Positions 23,440-33,303 of a stretch of 64,000 bases of DNA are shown one piece after another (position 1 is the first letter of the stretch; every line of letters starts with the position of its first letter). A program made the translations under genes and the position numbers. Origin of the DNA: Agrostemma githago. Lineage: Eukaryota; Streptophyta; Magnoliopsida; Caryophyllales; Caryophyllaceae. The notes under the pieces are model-generated. The model saw only the letters and a list, made by a program, of their open reading frames with translations. It was not told the origin of the DNA and searched no databases. The stretch covers positions 1,798,001 through 1,862,000 of the forward strand of contig OY288248.1 in the NCBI GenBank assembly GCA_958450325.1, given 5' to 3'.

Positions 23440-24780
23440 TCAGAGCCAATCACGCTGCTGCAACTTAAGAGGCAAATAAACATCAGACAAATACTGAAAC
23501 CCGAAAGAGCTAAGCGCCTGAATTTCCGCTTTTTGCTTACTCTTAACCATCAACTCCAACTCCTTAACCCACCCAGGATTCTTCTTCACAAAATCCTCCT
23601 CCAACAAATCCTTACCCGTCTTAATATCCTGCTCCGTCATAGGCAACCTACATTGATCCGGAATCTTATACTTATCCAAATCACTCGGCCGAATCCCTAA
23701 CCACTTAATATCCGGTGTTGTCAAATTCGCGCTATCATATGACATATTCTTCGACCCACACCCATAAACCGACAATATCTTCAACCCATACGGGTCACTA
23801 TCCACCAATGCCAACACGGGTAACTTCAACTCAAGCTTAATCTTCCTCAAGAACAACCTCGTCGCCACATCCGGCTGCCCTTTTGCAGTGATGATGATAC
23901 ATGGAAACCGATTGTAAAACCGATCTTCAGCCAATCTCATGAACGCAGCATCTTTCTCAACCAAAATCACAAACAAAGCATCACTACTGAAATCCCCAAC
24001 TCTGTCAATATTCGGCGGAATCGCCTTCCCCCCAACCCCCATTTTAGTACAATCAATCATATCGCCATTATCGCTGAACACCAATCTCCCAACAACCACC
24101 CCTTTCTCCGAAGCGACAACATTCAAACTCGATCGAGTACACCCAATCAAACACGAAACATCATCCAAAACGGCGTCGCTTTGAGCTTGATCCTGAAACA
24201 ATTTCACATCAGTGTAAAACAAATCACGCTTTGTAACATGAATACTCTTACAAGTAAGCTGGTGGATGAGAGCGAGAATCCTGGCCGTGATCGTCGCCTT
24301 CCGGACGGAGGCCACGGCGGCGAAGGGGCGGGCGGAGGACTTATCCTTAAGCACGATACGGTCGAGTTCGGGAATATAGAGGTGGTTGGAGGAAGCGCGT
24401 GAGGGGACGGAGAAGGAGAAGCCATTTTCGGCGAGGATTGATTTGGTTATGGTGAGAATTAGGGTTTCGATTTCGCGTTGGACGGAGGAGAGAGAGAGGT
24501 CGGTGACTTCGCGGCATGTGGCGGCGAGGTTCGGGGAGATGGCGGCGAGGGTGAGTGGGGTGGAGCATGCGGCGGCGGTTGTGGTGGCTAGGGTTTTTAG
24601 GATGGTGAGGATTTGGGGGTCGGTTTTCAGGCGTTTTTGGAATGGGAGGGCTTTTCTCTTGGTGGTTGATGTGGTGGCGACAGCGGTGTCGTCGTCTGAT
24701 TCTAGAAAATCATCATCGTCGGAGATGTCGTCGTCGTCGGAGGTGGTGGAGATAAGTGGTCGTTTTCTCTTGTCCGCCAT
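23440..24780 (-). CDS. TOP6A: DNA topoisomerase VI subunit A (plant SPO11-3 / RHL2 / BIN5 type)
   Basis: Intronless, 446 aa. This is the DNA-cleaving A subunit of plant topoisomerase VI, which with TOP6B, RHL1 and MID/BIN4 supports endoreduplication and cell growth in Arabidopsis. The acidic, serine-rich N-terminus (1-45) is nuclear-protein-like. The winged-helix domain carries the catalytic tyrosine in KRDLFYTD (Tyr189). The Toprim domain has Glu275 in VEKDAAF and the metal-binding pair DSD (Asp327, Asp329). The length fits plant SPO11-3 (about 420-450 aa) rather than the shorter meiotic SPO11-1/-2, and the extended conserved C-terminus (LGIRPSDLDKYKIPDQCRLP) also argues for SPO11-3. The start at 24780 is the first ATG and begins MADKRKRP. 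The neighbour C1-FDX is divergently transcribed 610 bp away. Confidence 0.95.
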   Translation of the reverse strand: MADKRKRPLISTTSDDDDISDDDDFLESDDDTAVATTSTTKRKALPFQKRLKTDPQILTILKTLATTTAAACSTPLTLAAISPNLAATCREVTDLSLSSVQREIETLILTITKSILAENGFSFSVPSRASSNHLYIPELDRIVLKDKSSARPFAAVASVRKATITARILALIHQLTCKSIHVTKRDLFYTDVKLFQDQAQSDAVLDDVSCLIGCTRSSLNVVASEKGVVVGRLVFSDNGDMIDCTKMGVGGKAIPPNIDRVGDFSSDALFVILVEKDAAFMRLAEDRFYNRFPCIIITAKGQPDVATRLFLRKIKLELKLPVLALVDSDPYGLKILSVYGCGSKNMSYDSANLTTPDIKWLGIRPSDLDKYKIPDQCRLPMTEQDIKTGKDLLEEDFVKKNPGWVKELELMVKSKQKAEIQALSSFGFQYLSDVYLPLKLQQRDWL

Positions 24781-25389
24781 TGTTGACTGAATCGAGTGTA
24801 GTCAGTACTCACTACTCAATAGTGTAGTGAGTAGGCGGGTTTAGTATCGGGTCGGATGAGAACCGACTCGAGTTACCCCATCTGAACCTGGGCGGACACA
24901 TGACTAAATACTCGAATTTGACCTGTAATCTGAATTGACCTGACCTAACTTGGAACTGACCCGAATGTTTTATTTTTTGGTTCATCAAAGGGCGCACTTA
25001 GTCGCATTACAATATAGGGAGGGGGATTCGAACCTGTAACCCACTATCCCAGAACACCTAGTATTAACCACTAGGCTAAGATATCTTCGATACTGACCGG
25101 AATATTTTGTAGAAAAACGAGTTGATATCTTTTAAAAAGTTAGAAAATAACAAACCCGAAAATGATCTGAATCCAAAATTTCGGCCCAACCAAAAGTCAA
25201 CTCGATTATCCTAACGTGGAAATGGAAATGACCAGACCAAAACCCGATCCACCCGAACTCAATCCGGTTGACATGTATGGGCACACGGGCCTTTGAAGAA
25301 GATCCGTATCCGAATCAAACGGGTTAAAACAAATACGCTGAATGAATCCCTTCACCATTCATTCTCCGCACAAACTCCATCTCCCAACA
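24781..25389. promoter_or_regulatory. Shared intergenic (putative bidirectional promoter) region of TOP6A and C1-FDX
   Basis: 610 bp separate the two divergent start codons. A SINE (24972-25091) occupies the centre, leaving about 190 bp on the TOP6A side and about 300 bp on the C1-FDX side. The arrangement is seen directly; shared regulation is inference. No convincing TATA box stands out. Confidence 0.5.
24972..25091 (-). mobile_element. tRNA-derived SINE (minus orientation)
   Basis: Read on the minus strand it starts GAAGATATCTTAGCCTAGTG (box A-like), has box B in GGTTCGAATCCCCC, then ATTGTAATGCGACTAAGTGC, and ends in an A-rich tail. A 17-bp imperfect target duplication (ACTGACC[C/G]GAAT[G/A]TTTT) flanks it at 24955-24971 and 25092-25108. 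It is closely related to the copies at 40577, 43000, 50014 and 63916. Confidence 0.9.
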
Positions 25390-25884
25390 ATGGCGATCGC
25401 ATCCCTCCACCGTCTCACCCGCGCGACCCGTACCCCATCCCTCTCCCACCTCCTCCTCACCCGCACAACCGCCACCGCCGCCTCCGCCGCCGCCGCACCA
25501 ACCGCTTCAACCGGGACCAAAAAGGTCTCCGATCGAATCATCAAGCTCTCAGCAATCGATTTCGACGGAAACAAGCGAGAAATCATCGGACTCACAGGCC
25601 ACACTCTCCTCAAAGCCTTAACCAACCACGGCCTAATCGATCCGGCGTCGCATCGGCTTGAAGACATTGAAGCTTGCTCCGCTGAATGCGAGGTTCATAT
25701 CGCACAGGAATGGCTTCAGAAACTTCCGCCTCCTTCGTATGATGAACAGTATGTACTTACTCGGAATCAGCGTCACCGTGTTCTGAATAAACACGCTAGG
25801 CTCGGGTGTCAGGTGGTTCTCAGCTCTGAGCTTCAAGGTATGGTTGTCGCTCTTCCCGAACCTAAGGCTTGGGACACCCCCTAA
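25390..25884 (+). CDS. C1-FDX: Mitochondrial complex I ferredoxin-like subunit (C1-FDX, adrenodoxin-type fold)
   Basis: Intronless, 164 aa from the ATG at 25390. An in-frame ATG at 25342 would add 16 residues, but the downstream start gives a more typical mitochondrial presequence (Ser/Thr/Arg/Ala-rich, about residues 1-45). The remainder is adrenodoxin-like (VSDRIIKLSAIDFDGNKREI...). The [2Fe-2S] cysteine set is incomplete: only C96 and C100 (ACSAECEVHI) plus C140 (LGCQVV) remain, instead of the canonical CX5CX2C...C. That degenerate site is characteristic of the plant ferredoxin-like protein reported in the bridge between the matrix arm and the carbonic anhydrase module of complex I (Arabidopsis At3g07480 type). 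The symbol follows that family; no enzymatic electron-transfer role should be assumed. Confidence 0.85.
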   Translation: MAIASLHRLTRATRTPSLSHLLLTRTTATAASAAAAPTASTGTKKVSDRIIKLSAIDFDGNKREIIGLTGHTLLKALTNHGLIDPASHRLEDIEACSAECEVHIAQEWLQKLPPPSYDEQYVLTRNQRHRVLNKHARLGCQVVLSSELQGMVVALPEPKAWDTP

Positions 25885-26107
25885 TTTTCCAGCTTCTTCA
25901 TTTTGATTTCGGATTCTAGGGTTTGCAATTGAAGACTTTGTATTTTGTTTTCGGAACTCGTTTAATAATGATGCTGAATTGCTGATATACATTTGCGAAT
26001 TCTGTATTTTACTTCTATTTGATTATGACGATTGAATGTAATGGTTGTCGACGCTGTTGCAGCTTTTGGAATTTGGAAATCGATCTTGTTATTCATGTTT
26101 TCAGAGT

Positions 26108-26280
26108 TTGAACATGTTTGATTATTTGAATATCTCGTGATAATATCACTGTGATTCTTGTCTTGTCTGCTCAATGTGCACACGTTAGAAAAACAGTTTT
26201 TGATTATTGATGCAATGAGCTTCACGAATAGCATGAAATCATCGACAATGGCAGTGTGTTTGTGTCACTTAAACTATTGC
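26108..26280. repeat. Duplicated segment, copy 1 (copy 2 at 28418-28575)
   Basis: TGATTATTTGAATATCTCGT through GTGTTTGTGTCACTTAAAC is repeated at 28418-28575 with about 10% divergence. The left half (CTCGTGATAATATCACTGTG, CACACGTTAGAAAAACAG) is the right end of the CTAACGTGTGTCC MITE family. The right half is C1-FDX 3' flank DNA. Confidence 0.85.
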
Positions 26281-26611
26281 AGATTCCGACATTGGTTTGT
26301 AAATGATGGTGATGAGGGCATGTAAAAGGGGTTGAGTAGGTTAAGAGTCGTCGTCTTCTGTAGGGAGTACATGCCAAGATATGATCTTTTTGCACCATTG
26401 GAAAGATTTGGAAGGAAATTGACGATGTTCCCTTTCTTTTCTGTTCCATCCTCATGTCCTCCTTTTCCCTCCTTAAAGCTCAATAGAAATTTCACTTGAC
26501 TTGATTTTTTGTTCACATTTGAGCTGGTTTTGGAGTTGTTTAGCATTCTGTGGAATTCGTTTTTCTGTGCAAGAGTTTGGAGACGGATTGTTTGTAACTT
26601 TGTGTTGTGCT

Positions 26612-26656
26612 CTGTGACTGTGACTGTGACTGTGACTGTGACTGTGACTGTGACTG
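26612..26656. repeat. Hexanucleotide microsatellite (TGTGAC)n
   Basis: About seven perfect units of CTGTGA/TGTGAC, in the 3' flank of C1-FDX. Confidence 0.95.
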
Positions 26657-26969
26657 GTTCTGTGAAATTGCTGTAGTAACAGCCTAAGTTAAGAGTATGA
26701 AGCTTTAGTATGTGATCATGATTCATGAGGGTGAAAAGAGTGCATGTCTTAAATGATTTAGAGCACTGTAATCTTTGGAACATAGAATGAGGCTGAGACT
26801 CGACCCATCAATGTAATCTTTGGAACATTCACCGCTCAACCTTTGGGCCAACCAAGACCAAATGTTTAGTTGAGTGAGTTCGTTCGTTCGTTCGTTCAGA
26901 CAATTCAGCAAGTGCTGTTTAATAGGTTAATATATCTACTGCTATGCCGTAGGAAGGAGTATTTGTAGT

Positions 26970-27143
26970 CAGGGGCGAATCCAGAATCGAAATTTTGGGG
27001 TAGCAAGTTCATCATATTTGATTATTATATAAAATGGTGTCAGTTTTACGAGCTTTGGAGTAGCTAAAGTTGATAATTTTAACCACTTTTTTCAAGTTTA
27101 GGGTAGCGAGTGCTACCCTTTGCTACTAGCTAGATTCCCCCTG
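26970..27143. mobile_element. Small MITE with GGGGCGAATCCAG / CTAGATTCCCCCT ends
   Basis: The left end CAGGGGCGAATCCAGAATC is roughly mirrored by GCTAGATTCCCCCTG. GGGTAGC words are placed symmetrically. About 170 bp, non-coding. Borders and superfamily are uncertain. Confidence 0.5.
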
Positions 27144-27335
27144 TTTGTAGTACATTCAGATCGTCAATCAGGAGCTGTTTCAGATATGCAGAAGTCGGAA
27201 GTGTGATTGATTACTTTGTGCATTTTAGAGTAAAGATGATGTAGAGGTTTAGAGACTATGGATCCTGATCTTTGGTTGCATCCTGCAAGTTCTATGTCGG
27301 GTGATTTTTATCGATTTAGAAGTAAACGTAGTTAG

Positions 27336-27370
27336 CTAGTTTAAAACCCGTGATAAAATCACGGGATTGA
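27336..27370 (-). mobile_element. Helitron 3' terminus (minus orientation)
   Basis: On the minus strand the sequence reads CCCGTGATTTTATCACGGG (perfect 8-bp-stem hairpin), TTTTAAA, CTAG. This is the same plan as the complete Helitron at 38699-39940. The element would extend to the right on the plus strand, but I cannot locate its 5' TC end; 27400-28700 is the candidate body. Confidence 0.65.
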
Positions 27371-29459
27371 ATAAGTATAACTAAAAGAGGATTTGTTTTT
27401 TATCGTATTACACAAAGTAGAAATGTCACACAAATCATTCTTAGTGATTTTTTTGTATGATTCAATAATATGACCACCCGAGGCGGATTGGAAATGAGGT
27501 GTTGATATGCCGTTGATTATTTTCATCAATTAGTTCATCCTAATACGGTGTAGTGTGTAGTTGTGTACTACATAGGGTGAAGCTCGTAAACTATCCTATT
27601 TGAAGTAGTTTTGAATGACTAATGACAAACGTGAAATATACCAAACGATGCAGTGCGGGCCCATATTTTTTAATTATAAAGTTAGTCTACAATTTTTTGT
27701 CATCTTATCCACGAAAATAAATTTTACGTACTAATAAATAGTCTCGGTTTAATATATACATTCGCCGATGAGAAATTACATCCAACAATCAAAATTTGAT
27801 ACGAATCATATGCACACACTTAGATAAATATGGTGTTCGATTTTGATTGAAGAAAATGCAACGGAAGAAAGGTAATATAACACACCGTTGTTAATATACA
27901 TTTTCAATGTGAAATATTCTGTAGAATAACTTCAAAACTGAACGGTACGTAGACTCGAAGACATTATAGAAGTGAAGGATAAATTAGTTGGTTTGATAAT
28001 ATGAGCGCCATTGATTCTGCGCAGTTAGTGTTCCTGGAAGAAATATTGGAAATTTGAGGTTTTTGATTGAAATAATTATCATTGATTCTGCGTAGTTACT
28101 GTTTTTTTTGGATTTAAACTTTTTCTGCGTAGAAATAGTTGGTTTTTGATTTAAACTTTTTGATTGAAATGATTTTGTGGATTTGATTAAAGGATCGCCA
28201 TTGATAAGAGGTGTCGTGTCTAACACGGTGTTAGAGTGTGGAAGTGTCGGAATTGAGGTGTCGTTCCAAGTGAAGTGTTGGAGTAAAACATAGGTCGTTT
28301 CTTAAAGAAAGAAAGGAAATTCGAGGTTTTGATTGAAATAGTTAGTGATTTTGATCACATGAGTGTCATTGATTCTGCGTAATTTCGGTTTCTTAACAAA
28401 AGATTGGAACCTTATCAATGTGATTATTTGAATATCTCGTGATAAATATCAATGTGATTCTTGTCTTCTCAATTGACACAGGTTAGAAAAACAGTTTTTG
28501 ATTATTGATGCAATGAGCTTCGCGAATAGCATGAAATCATCGACAATGGCGATGTGTTTGTGTCACTTAAACAAATAGCATAATTTTACATAGTTGACTT
28601 TTTTTAAATTTGTCCATCATGGTGTAATTTTACTTACTTTAATTTTCGTGATTTTACTTATTCTTATTAGTTAATTAACAAGAAAAAAAAAGTATCGGTC
28701 TCATTAAAAAAAAAAACATTATATTAAAATGTAGTTTGTAGTTAATCGAATTAAATTGTAAAATTTTGATAATATATCCTTAACTTTATTGAATTAATAG
28801 TTTACGAGTTAATGTCACCCGTATTTTCTATATCGAAGAAATACCGTATAATTGCTCATCCGAAATTATATTATGCAATTTCTTTTAACAAAATATAAAA
28901 ATATACAAAATTAGAAATAATACGGTATCTTTCAGGTGTAACGAATTATATTATGCAAATTAGGTCCGTGAACAAATTATAAACTACTCGTACATTTTTT
29001 AACAAAATATACAAATATACAAAATTAGAAATATTTACTGGATATTTCAAATATTTTGAATATGCAAAAATTAGAAATATACTGTATCATTCAATATTTA
29101 CGGTGTCTTATAAATGTACCGTATCTTTCATAATTTAGAAATTATATTTTACAAAAAATACGAAACTAATTGTAGCATTTTCCATTAATACATTCAAACT
29201 TTATTTCTATCAAATTAGATTCTCTTTTCATATTCATATTCAAAATTATGCATATTCAAATTTCAAAATCGTGTCATTTACTATACACGTATTTATGGTA
29301 GGTTTTTTAAATTGATACAAAATCTTCGATTATGGCAAAGATCCACATATTACAGATGGATTTTGAAATTGATACAAATATTGAAACAATTTTTTTTTTG
29401 TTAATTGATCCAGTAATTTTTTTCTCATTGCAAATGAAGATAAAACCAAGAGATATTTC
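27371..29459. other. AT-rich intergenic DNA, possible Helitron body
   Basis: Includes dispersed short direct repeats (CATTGATTCTGCG at about 28008, 28080 and 28367; GGTTTTTGATT words), duplicated segment copy 2 (28418-28575) and long AT-rich DNA. No coding region is recognised. Confidence 0.45.
28418..28575. repeat. Duplicated segment, copy 2 (copy 1 at 26108-26280)
   Basis: Shares GATTATTGATGCAATGAGCT, AATAGCATGAAATCATCGAC and TGTGTTTGTGTCACTTAAAC with the C1-FDX 3' flank. It may have been carried by the neighbouring Helitron-like element. Confidence 0.85.
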
Positions 29460-30270
29460 CCACGGTACCCTCGAACTTTGACAGATTACACATGGTACCC
29501 CTCATTTTAAGTTTGTTCCTGTAGTAATCTTGTGTTTTGTGTTGTGTTTAGTGTCCATGGCACCCCTGTTCAATTTTCTGTTATAACGGCGTTAGAAGTT
29601 AGGTTAATTAGTGGTTAATTAATTTTGAATGAAAAATTAGTTAGAATCATTAACAAATTGAACTTCAAATTAAACTGATAATTGAGGGAATGTCCATAGC
29701 ACCCCTATGTTTTCAATGTTTTAACCATGGTGCCCCTGTGTTTTCGACTTTTTTTCTATGGTACCATTGTGATTTCAATTATTTATCCGTGGTATCCTTA
29801 AATGAATTGCAATGACTAGTTTAATTCTCGTCACTTTCCGGAAAATGTCTTGCAATTGAATGATCAATGTCTACAAACAAAACCTTCTCGCGATCTATAT
29901 TGTCTACCGTTTCCCACGTTTCCCTATATTTTTTTGAAATTCGATTTTTCTAACGTGTTTCTGGTTGGAACACCTTAATATGCTAATTAAGGAATGAATA
30001 CAACTGGAGTAAAACAATTATTTATTATAAAACTAACTTTTCCAAATCGTGATTTATGTCTCGTAGTATATGAGTAGCGTAAGATATGAGATTTATATCT
30101 TTCAACCGGCATCATTTTATTACCAAATATTAAATTTAAAAAAAATTGTGACAAAAATTGTGGCAAAAAAAGGTCATTGTGACAAATATTTAAAATTTAA
30201 AATTTGTCAAAATTATAATACTTAAAGCGGGTATACCATGTGTAATGTGACATAGTTCGAGGGTACCATG
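29460..30270. mobile_element. MITE-like element with GGTACCCTCGAAC terminal inverted repeats
   Basis: Left end ACGGTACCCTCGAACTTTG, with ACACATGGTACC following; right end mirrors it as ACCATGTGTAATGTGACATA and GTTCGAGGGTACCATG. About 810 bp. The interior contains repeated TGGTACC/GGTGCCCC phrases and one CTAACGTG MITE half (about 29940). No transposase. Confidence 0.75.
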
Positions 30271-30719
30271 ACAAAAGATTGTGACAAGACAGGTCATTAT
30301 ATTTAAAATTTAAAATTTAATCATGACAAAATATTAATTATCGTGACTTGGTTGTCGTTCCGTAAGTTAACATTTACCGGTTGTTCTTCTGCGTCGGCGT
30401 TCGTCGTACTCTAGGGATGGGACATCTACCGGGACTCCAGGGCTTATTTTGGGTCGGTAATTGGATCCAGTTCATCTCCGCTCATTCCACCGCTCAACCG
30501 GATGCTCCCTTTTTCGTAATCAAGACTAAGTGCATCTTCGATCCCGATTCGGTTCGGTAAGAATCCTCCTTTTTAATGGTGGAAATGCTACTCCGTATGG
30601 AAAAATATTTACTATTGGTCAGTTTGCAAACCATTTCACATAGATATTAAAAGAGCTATTAAAGGATCTAAAATACCCTTCTTAAATTTTAAAAATAAAA
30701 ATATCAAATGATTTTTATT

Positions 30720-31265
30720 TATAACCTCGGTGGTGCTGAATTTTCTTTGACTTCTGCACCGTGGTTCACCCGAGTATAGGTAACAACAATAAAAACCGCC
30801 CCATTTGCCCGATCGACGGACCTTCTGAAAAAGACCGTATCCCCGACACCAAGATTGTTAGCTGCACAATATGGAGCCCAATCGTTGAGGTAACGATGGT
30901 TCTCCCGGGTATAGGTAACAACAATAAAAGCCCCCATTTGCCCGATCGACGGACCTTCTGAAAAAGTCCGTATCCCCAACACCAAGATTATTAGCTGCAC
31001 AATATGGAGCCCAATCGTTGAGGTAACGATGGGCTCCCTTGATAACGACGGTGAAGGTCAACCAATTGTATGTGAATGAGTCATAGACCCTAAGTTGTTG
31101 GTCGAAGAGCACATGATCCGGGTTGAGTTGTAATCTGGGGTTATTAGCCCCAATTGCCTCATCTTGACCAAGTATCTTGGTGATGAAAGGAGATTCACTG
31201 CTGAACTCGTTAGGATGGTGATGCGCATCTCTTCCTCCGTGTTGAATGGACCATATTTATATTAC
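30720..31265 (-). pseudogene. B3-domain-like gene fragment
   Basis: The minus strand gives a continuous segment SESPFITKILGQDEAIG...FDQQLRVYDSFTYNWLTF followed by HRYLNDWAPYCAANNLGVGD and TVFFRRSVD, ending NSAPPRL-stop at 30719. The spacing of W-L-T-F, the W..Y helix and the GD..FF strand resembles the second half of a plant B3 DNA-binding domain. A 133-bp tandem duplication with a frameshift in one copy breaks the frame. The upstream part of the gene is not recognisable. B3 assignment is moderate; it could be another plant-specific barrel domain. Confidence 0.5.
30755..31020. repeat. 133-bp tandem duplication inside the B3-like relic
   Basis: The phrase ATCGTTGAGGTAACGATGG recurs at a distance of 133 bp (about 30881 and 31014), with ATAGGTAACAACAATAAAA and TTTGCCCGATCGACGGACC in each copy. 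Confidence 0.9.
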
Positions 31266-31706
31266 ACTACGTCTCGGTGATGACACTGAGGTTGGTGTGA
31301 TTGATGTGTTACTGAGAATTGAACCTCATATCCTAGAACGTTAATTAAATAATTTGTATTATACCGGCCATTTACTTTTATGTGAGATTTTTGTACTCGC
31401 CACTATTAAATCTAAATAACAAAATTATGTATTTCCTACATTTTTATTTTATCATTCATAGATATTTGGCACAAACTTTTTTGTATTGAATACAAAATGA
31501 TAAATTTAAAAGATATTTGGGATAGAATGGTAAATGTGGGTAAATAGGAAAAAATAAAAGTGTAAAGGATTGTTGTAAATAATAAGGGTAGTACGGTAAA
31601 AATTGTGAATGAAAAGAAATGAATTGGAAACACCAAAAAAAATCTCATCCAATACAGGATATTTACTAATAATTATTCGGCACATGATGATCAAAAGAGG
31701 AAAAAA

Positions 31707-31805
31707 ATTGTGGCAAAAAAGGGTCATTGTGACAACAAAATTGTGACAAATATTTAAAATTTAAAATTTAATTGTGACAAAATATTAATTATTGTTGCGG
31801 CGTTT
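31707..31805. repeat. Dispersed repeat (AATTGTGACAAAATATTAATTATTG type)
   Basis: TGGCAAAAAAGGGTCATTGT...TTTAAAATTTAATTGTGACA occurs here, at 32876-33003 and in altered form at 30140-30350. The 29990-30045 and 32745-32815 stretches (GAGTAAAACAATTATTTAT) also match, so an element of a few hundred bp is repeated through 29.9-33.0 kb. Confidence 0.65.
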
Positions 31806-32296
31806 GAGAGACTCTCTAGCTAGGAGTTACGGAGTAAATGGTATTTGAATGTTTCCAAGACCCGCCCGTTTCTATTTCAAGAAACTCGAGGATGTAATTA
31901 ATTAATCATGTATCCCTTCGTTTTGTTCATTTTTCTCACGGATAATTAATTAATCATGTACTTTGGTATTTCATGGGAATCATAATTACTCCATATATTA
32001 TGCAATTGCATCATTATTGCTTCTTACGGAGTATTATTTACTTGGTTTCTCTCGTCGTCAATATCATCAATGTCCCGAACACCAACACCCGTGTCGTGAG
32101 ATGCTATTCACCGAAGCGCATCTCCCTCGACACCCAGACACATTTGTCTCTTGCGAGCTCCTTAATGAACCACCTTCCTTCACCGTGGTACTCTGTCAAA
32201 AGGAGGCAATTAGTGCTTATAATCCCAGACTACAGTTCAGTGAAAGATTTGATACTCTCCGACCACCGACAAATTATAGTCTATGATCCGTGCACA
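31806..32296 (+). other. No gene recognised; short frames only
   Basis: Two overlapping frames of 107-116 codons (31963-32323) exist, but neither has a recognisable domain, so no CDS is called. Confidence 0.35.
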
Positions 32297-32482
32297 TATG
32301 CATCCCATCCCGTTTCCTCGTAGTCGGTATGCATCCCATCCCGTTTCCTCGTAGTCGGTATGCATCCCATCCCGTTTCCTCGTAGTCGGTATGCATCCCA
32401 TCCCGTTTCCTCGTAGTCGGTATGCATCCCATCCCGTTTCCTCGTAGTCGGTATGCATCCCATCCCGTTTCCTCTTGATAAT
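32297..32482. repeat. Six perfect 31-bp tandem units
   Basis: TATGCATCCCATCCCGTTTC plus CTCGTAGTCGG starts at 32297, 32328, 32359, 32390, 32421 and 32452. The units are identical, so the array is very recent. ATGATCCGTGCACA precedes it and a related ATGACCCGTGCACA follows at 32556. Confidence 0.97.
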
Positions 32483-32875
32483 TAAGGTATGATCCATCTT
32501 TACTAATTAACTACTTATAAATTAATTTAAATAATGATAATAACTTAGGGTCTATGACCCGTGCACAGACAACTGGTGGACGTTCCCGACTTCCCGTCAT
32601 ATTTTTAAACATTTTGATTTTATTTAATTAAAAAAATCTTAACTTATCCAACAATTTAAAGGGCGTAGAAATTAGAACATATCCGAAAAAAATGTTTTTT
32701 TCCCCAAAAATATTAACTAATTTTTTTCCATACCATATTGTTACCCAAAATAAATACGACTTGAGTAAAACAATTATTTATTATAAAACTAACTTTTACT
32801 CCGTACAATGCAATAGTCTTACTAAGAATATATACTAATTTAATCTTATCATTTTTATTAACAAATATTAATTTT

Positions 32876-33003
32876 TTAAAAAATTGTGGCAAAAATTGAT
32901 CTGAGAAAACAAAATTGTGACAAAACAATTGTGACAAAACAGAATTGTGACAAATATTTAATATTTAAAATTTAATTGTGACAAAATATTAATTATTGTT
33001 GCG
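32876..33003. repeat. Dispersed repeat, second copy (see 31707-31805)
   Basis: AAATTGTGGCAAAAATTG, multiple AATTGTGACAAAA words, then ATATTAATTATTGTTGCGG, the same 3' end as at 31800. Confidence 0.65.
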
Positions 33004-33303
33004 GTCCGGGTGTTCCTCCTTCGTGCCAATGCCCAGAAAGTCTAGCCACCTCAAATTCTATCGATAAAAGCTGCTTCTTGTACAGAATTGGGAGGAAACA
33101 TAACTGCACCGAAGTTTAACTGACTCGTGTTCCGTTAGGGATCACTGCGGACAACTAGCTAGGTACCTCTTCCCATCCTCGTCGTTGAAATATTGAAATG
33201 GATTGGTGTTGAATCTCCGATGTGGGAGGTGACTTTTTGCCTTTAAGTACTACGGAGTACTTCATTTTGCTTGGGTTAGGGTTGACAACCTTCTTATTTT
33301 GGA

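Noticed and set aside
24181..24790. Plus-strand frames opposite TOP6A
   Set aside because: They are antisense shadows in GC-rich coding sequence.
32297..32482. CRISPR-like regular repeats
   Set aside because: The units are contiguous and identical without spacers, in a plant nuclear context; a simple tandem array.
32237..32497. Minus-strand frame with repeated GWDAYRLRGNGM peptides
   Set aside because: It is translation of the 31-bp tandem array with no start context or neighbours; a by-product of the repeat.
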